From contig NZ_NSGG01000004.1 in assembly GCF_002295065.1 (NCBI RefSeq), positions 372,001 to 436,000 of the forward strand: DNA of 64,000 nt. Reading direction: 5' to 3'. Shown here in pieces: positions 62,483 to 64,000 of the stretch. Numbering within the stretch: the stretch's first letter is position 1; every line of letters begins with the position of its first letter. A program made the position numbers and the translations under genes. Below the pieces are notes generated by a model. It did no database searches and was not told where the DNA came from. It was given only the letters and a program-made list of their open reading frames with translations. Source of the stretch: Mesorhizobium sp. WSM3859. Lineage in GTDB: Bacteria > Pseudomonadota > Alphaproteobacteria > Rhizobiales > Rhizobiaceae.

Positions 62483-63238
62483 ATGATCACCTTTCCCAAT
62501 GAATCTGCCAAATACCGCACGGCCCGCGAAAGGCTGCTGCGCAAGGAGATCGAACTGCGCCGCGCCATGGAGGCTGTGGCCGAGGCAAGACGCGCCCTGC
62601 CGCCGGGCGGGCTGGTGCCGCAGCACTATGTGTTCGGCGCCCTGGACGGCCAGGGCCGGCCGGCAAAAGTGAAGCTTCCGGACCTCTTCGCGCCGGGCAA
62701 GGATTCGTTGATCCTCTACCAGATGATGTTCCCGCGCCATCCGCAGGAAACGCGCGATGTGGCAGCAAGCGGCGAGACGGCGAAACTTGCCCGGCAGGAC
62801 CAGCCATGCCCGTCCTGCACCGCGCTGCTCGACCAGTTCGACGGCGCGGTCAGCCATCTCGAGGCGGCGGGCTTCAACTTCGCGGTTGTGGCGAAGACCG
62901 GGCTCGACAATCTGACGGCGCTCGGCCGCGACCGCGGCTGGAAAAACATGCGGCTGGTCTCGTCGGCCGACAACAATTTCAAGCGCGACTACAATGCGGA
63001 AGACGCTGAGGGCGCGCAGCTTCCGCTGCTCTCGGTGTTTCACCGCGATGCCGACGGCGTCCGCCATTTCTGGTCGTCGGAGCTTGGCTTCGCGCCGTCC
63101 GAGCCCGGACAAGACCCCCGCGCCATCGGCACCTGCGAGATCCTGTGGAACCTGATGGATTTCACGCCGGAGGGCCGGCCGGACTGGGACGAGCAGCTGC
63201 AATATGCCGGGCAGGCGGCTGCTACGCACTGCCACTGA
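62483..63238 (+). CDS. DUF899 thioredoxin-like protein
   Basis: A 251-residue protein of the DUF899 family: RERLLRKEIELRRAMEAVAEARRALPPGG at the start, FAPGKDSLILYQMMFPR, CPSCTALLDQFDGA and LVSSADNNFKRDY. The fold is thioredoxin-like, with the CPSC redox-type motif in the family position. Function is unknown; members are found with stress-induced genes. The ECF-like promoter at 62399-62425 matches the VOC and DUF1127 genes. AAGGAGA lies before the ATG. Confidence 0.93.
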   Translation: MITFPNESAKYRTARERLLRKEIELRRAMEAVAEARRALPPGGLVPQHYVFGALDGQGRPAKVKLPDLFAPGKDSLILYQMMFPRHPQETRDVAASGETAKLARQDQPCPSCTALLDQFDGAVSHLEAAGFNFAVVAKTGLDNLTALGRDRGWKNMRLVSSADNNFKRDYNAEDAEGAQLPLLSVFHRDADGVRHFWSSELGFAPSEPGQDPRAIGTCEILWNLMDFTPEGRPDWDEQLQYAGQAAATHCH

Positions 63239-63279
63239 TGGCGAGGGCGGGCGTTCAGCCAGTCGGCCTTTTCAGGCAA

Positions 63280-63304
63280 CCCCAACGCGGATGCCGCGTT
63301 GGGG
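63280..63304. terminator. hairpin between the DUF899 and DUF4142 genes
   Basis: CCCCAACGCGG (63280-63290) and CCGCGTTGGGG (63294-63304) form a perfect 11-bp stem with a 3-base loop. No T run follows, so it may be an mRNA-stabilising or weak termination element for the DUF899 transcript. Confidence 0.45.
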
Positions 63305-63338
63305 ATGGCGGAGGGGCTGTTCGGATCGGAGTTTTGAG

Positions 63339-63899
63339 ATGAAAACGCTGCTGCCCCTGGTCGCCGTCGCGCTTCTTGCCGGCGCGCCCGCCGCGTTCGC
63401 CCAATCAGGCGACACCAACACGGATGCCGTGGGACCGATGGTGACCGAGAACAAGGTCGATACCCAGACCTTCGTCACGACGGTGCCCAACGCCAATGCG
63501 TTCGAGATCCAATCAAGCAAGCTGGCGCAAGAGAAGTCGGCGTCGGCCGACGTCAAGGCTTTTGCCGCCGATATGATCAAGGATCACACCAAGGCCGGCG
63601 AGGATTTCAAGGCCGCGCTCAGCCAGGGCCAGACCACCGCGTCGATCAAGCCGGCCGGCCCCGCGCTGCAGCCTAAGGAGCAGCAGATGCTCGACGAGTT
63701 GAAGGGCGCCAGCGGCAAGGATTTCGACGCCAAATACATCAAGATGCAGACCGATGCGCACAAGGATGCTGTCGCGCTGTTTTCCACCTACGCCAATTCC
63801 GGCGACGACCCGGCGATGAAGGAATTCGCCAAGAAGACCCTGCCGGTGCTGAAGATGCATGAGAAGCACGTGAAGGACCTGGCGGTCGCGCATCAGTGA
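63339..63899 (+). CDS. DUF4142 secreted protein
   Basis: A 186-residue protein with signal peptide MKTLLPLVAVALLAGAPAAFA and the DUF4142 four-helix domain: NANAFEIQSSKLAQEKSASADVKAFAADMIKDHTKAGEDF, PKEQQMLDELKGASGKDFDAKYIKMQTDAHKDAVALF and KTLPVLKMHEKHVKDL. The domain is ferritin-like in fold, often periplasmic and induced by stress; a function is not established. GGAG precedes the ATG at 63339. Confidence 0.92.
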   Translation: MKTLLPLVAVALLAGAPAAFAQSGDTNTDAVGPMVTENKVDTQTFVTTVPNANAFEIQSSKLAQEKSASADVKAFAADMIKDHTKAGEDFKAALSQGQTTASIKPAGPALQPKEQQMLDELKGASGKDFDAKYIKMQTDAHKDAVALFSTYANSGDDPAMKEFAKKTLPVLKMHEKHVKDLAVAHQ

Positions 63900-63904
63900 G
63901 GGGC

Positions 63905-64000
63905 ACCTTCCCCTTCTCCCCCTGTGGGAGAAGGTGGCCGAGCGAAGCTCGGTCGGATGAGGGGTGCTCCAGGGAATGCCGACGCCTCACTCCGCTGGAA
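63905..64000. repeat. intergenic palindromic repeat, GGGAGAAGG family, truncated by the window edge
   Basis: CCTTCTCCCCCTGTGGGAGAAGGTGGCC, then CGGATGAGGGGTGCTCCAGG and CTCACTCCGCTGGAA. The first part and the last 15 bases match the copy at 3831-4008. The element continues beyond 64000. Confidence 0.78.

Overview
The window is GC-rich, coding-dense chromosomal DNA of an alphaproteobacterium of the order Rhizobiales, most likely Mesorhizobium or a close relative. The evidence is an extended UvrB with a rhizobial-type tail, the gene order lrp-trxB-lsrB followed by an AbcR-type small RNA, CTTG-N17-CTATAT-like promoters, many TTG and GTG starts, and several families of palindromic intergenic repeats typical of rhizobial genomes. 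I see no rRNA, tRNA, CRISPR array, transposase or integrase, and no sign of a large island.

Layout. 1-4 kb: small stress or detoxification-type genes (YbaA-like, PhnB-like VOC protein, DUF1127, SnoaL-like) and an ABC-F ATPase. 4-7 kb: uvrB with long extensions. 7.4-12.1 kb: uncharacterised envelope and periplasmic proteins and a CapA-like metallophosphatase. 12.9-17.6 kb: a lipid kinase, then a three-gene overlapping operon (GMC oxidoreductase, enolase-superfamily dehydratase, hydroxyisobutyrate-dehydrogenase-like reductase). 17.8-23.7 kb: acyl-CoA thioesterase, HxlR/FMN-reductase divergent pair, an avidin homologue, and an HxlR-EmrA-EmrB efflux operon. 23.7-27.7 kb: a giant autotransporter whose signal peptide lies in another frame. 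28-34 kb: small proteins including a new pair of 58-residue paralogues, a CNNM/CorC transporter, an LssY-C protein, two extensin-like proteins, DUF3775 and a TPR protein.

34.7-42.5 kb: greA, then the full ADP-L-glycero-D-manno-heptose pathway and two heptosyltransferases, split between a leftward operon (hldD-waaF-waaC) and a rightward one (hldE-gmhA-gmhB). Together these build the heptose inner core of LPS. 42.5-46.4 kb: lrp, trxB, a LysR regulator matching LsrB/VtlR, an AbcR-like sRNA with a LysR-type box upstream, and a second strongly structured RNA candidate. 46.4-54 kb: EF-G-like GTPase, hydrolase, methyltransferase, cupin, aspartate aminotransferase, and two translationally coupled EAL (c-di-GMP phosphodiesterase) genes. 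54.2-58.5 kb: a frameshifted GST gene, cspA with a long leader, an O6-methylguanine methyltransferase, a lytic transglycosylase and a GNAT enzyme. 59-62 kb: a sugar ABC importer (binding protein and two permeases, no ATPase). The end carries DUF899 and DUF4142 genes.

The most striking regulatory signal is one promoter-like element, TGT(C/A)GG-N17-CGTC(C), found three times at the same distance from start codons: before the VOC gene, before the DUF1127 gene, and 61 kb away before the DUF899 gene. It resembles ECF41/ECF42-type sigma factor promoters and suggests an ECF regulon whose sigma factor lies outside the window.
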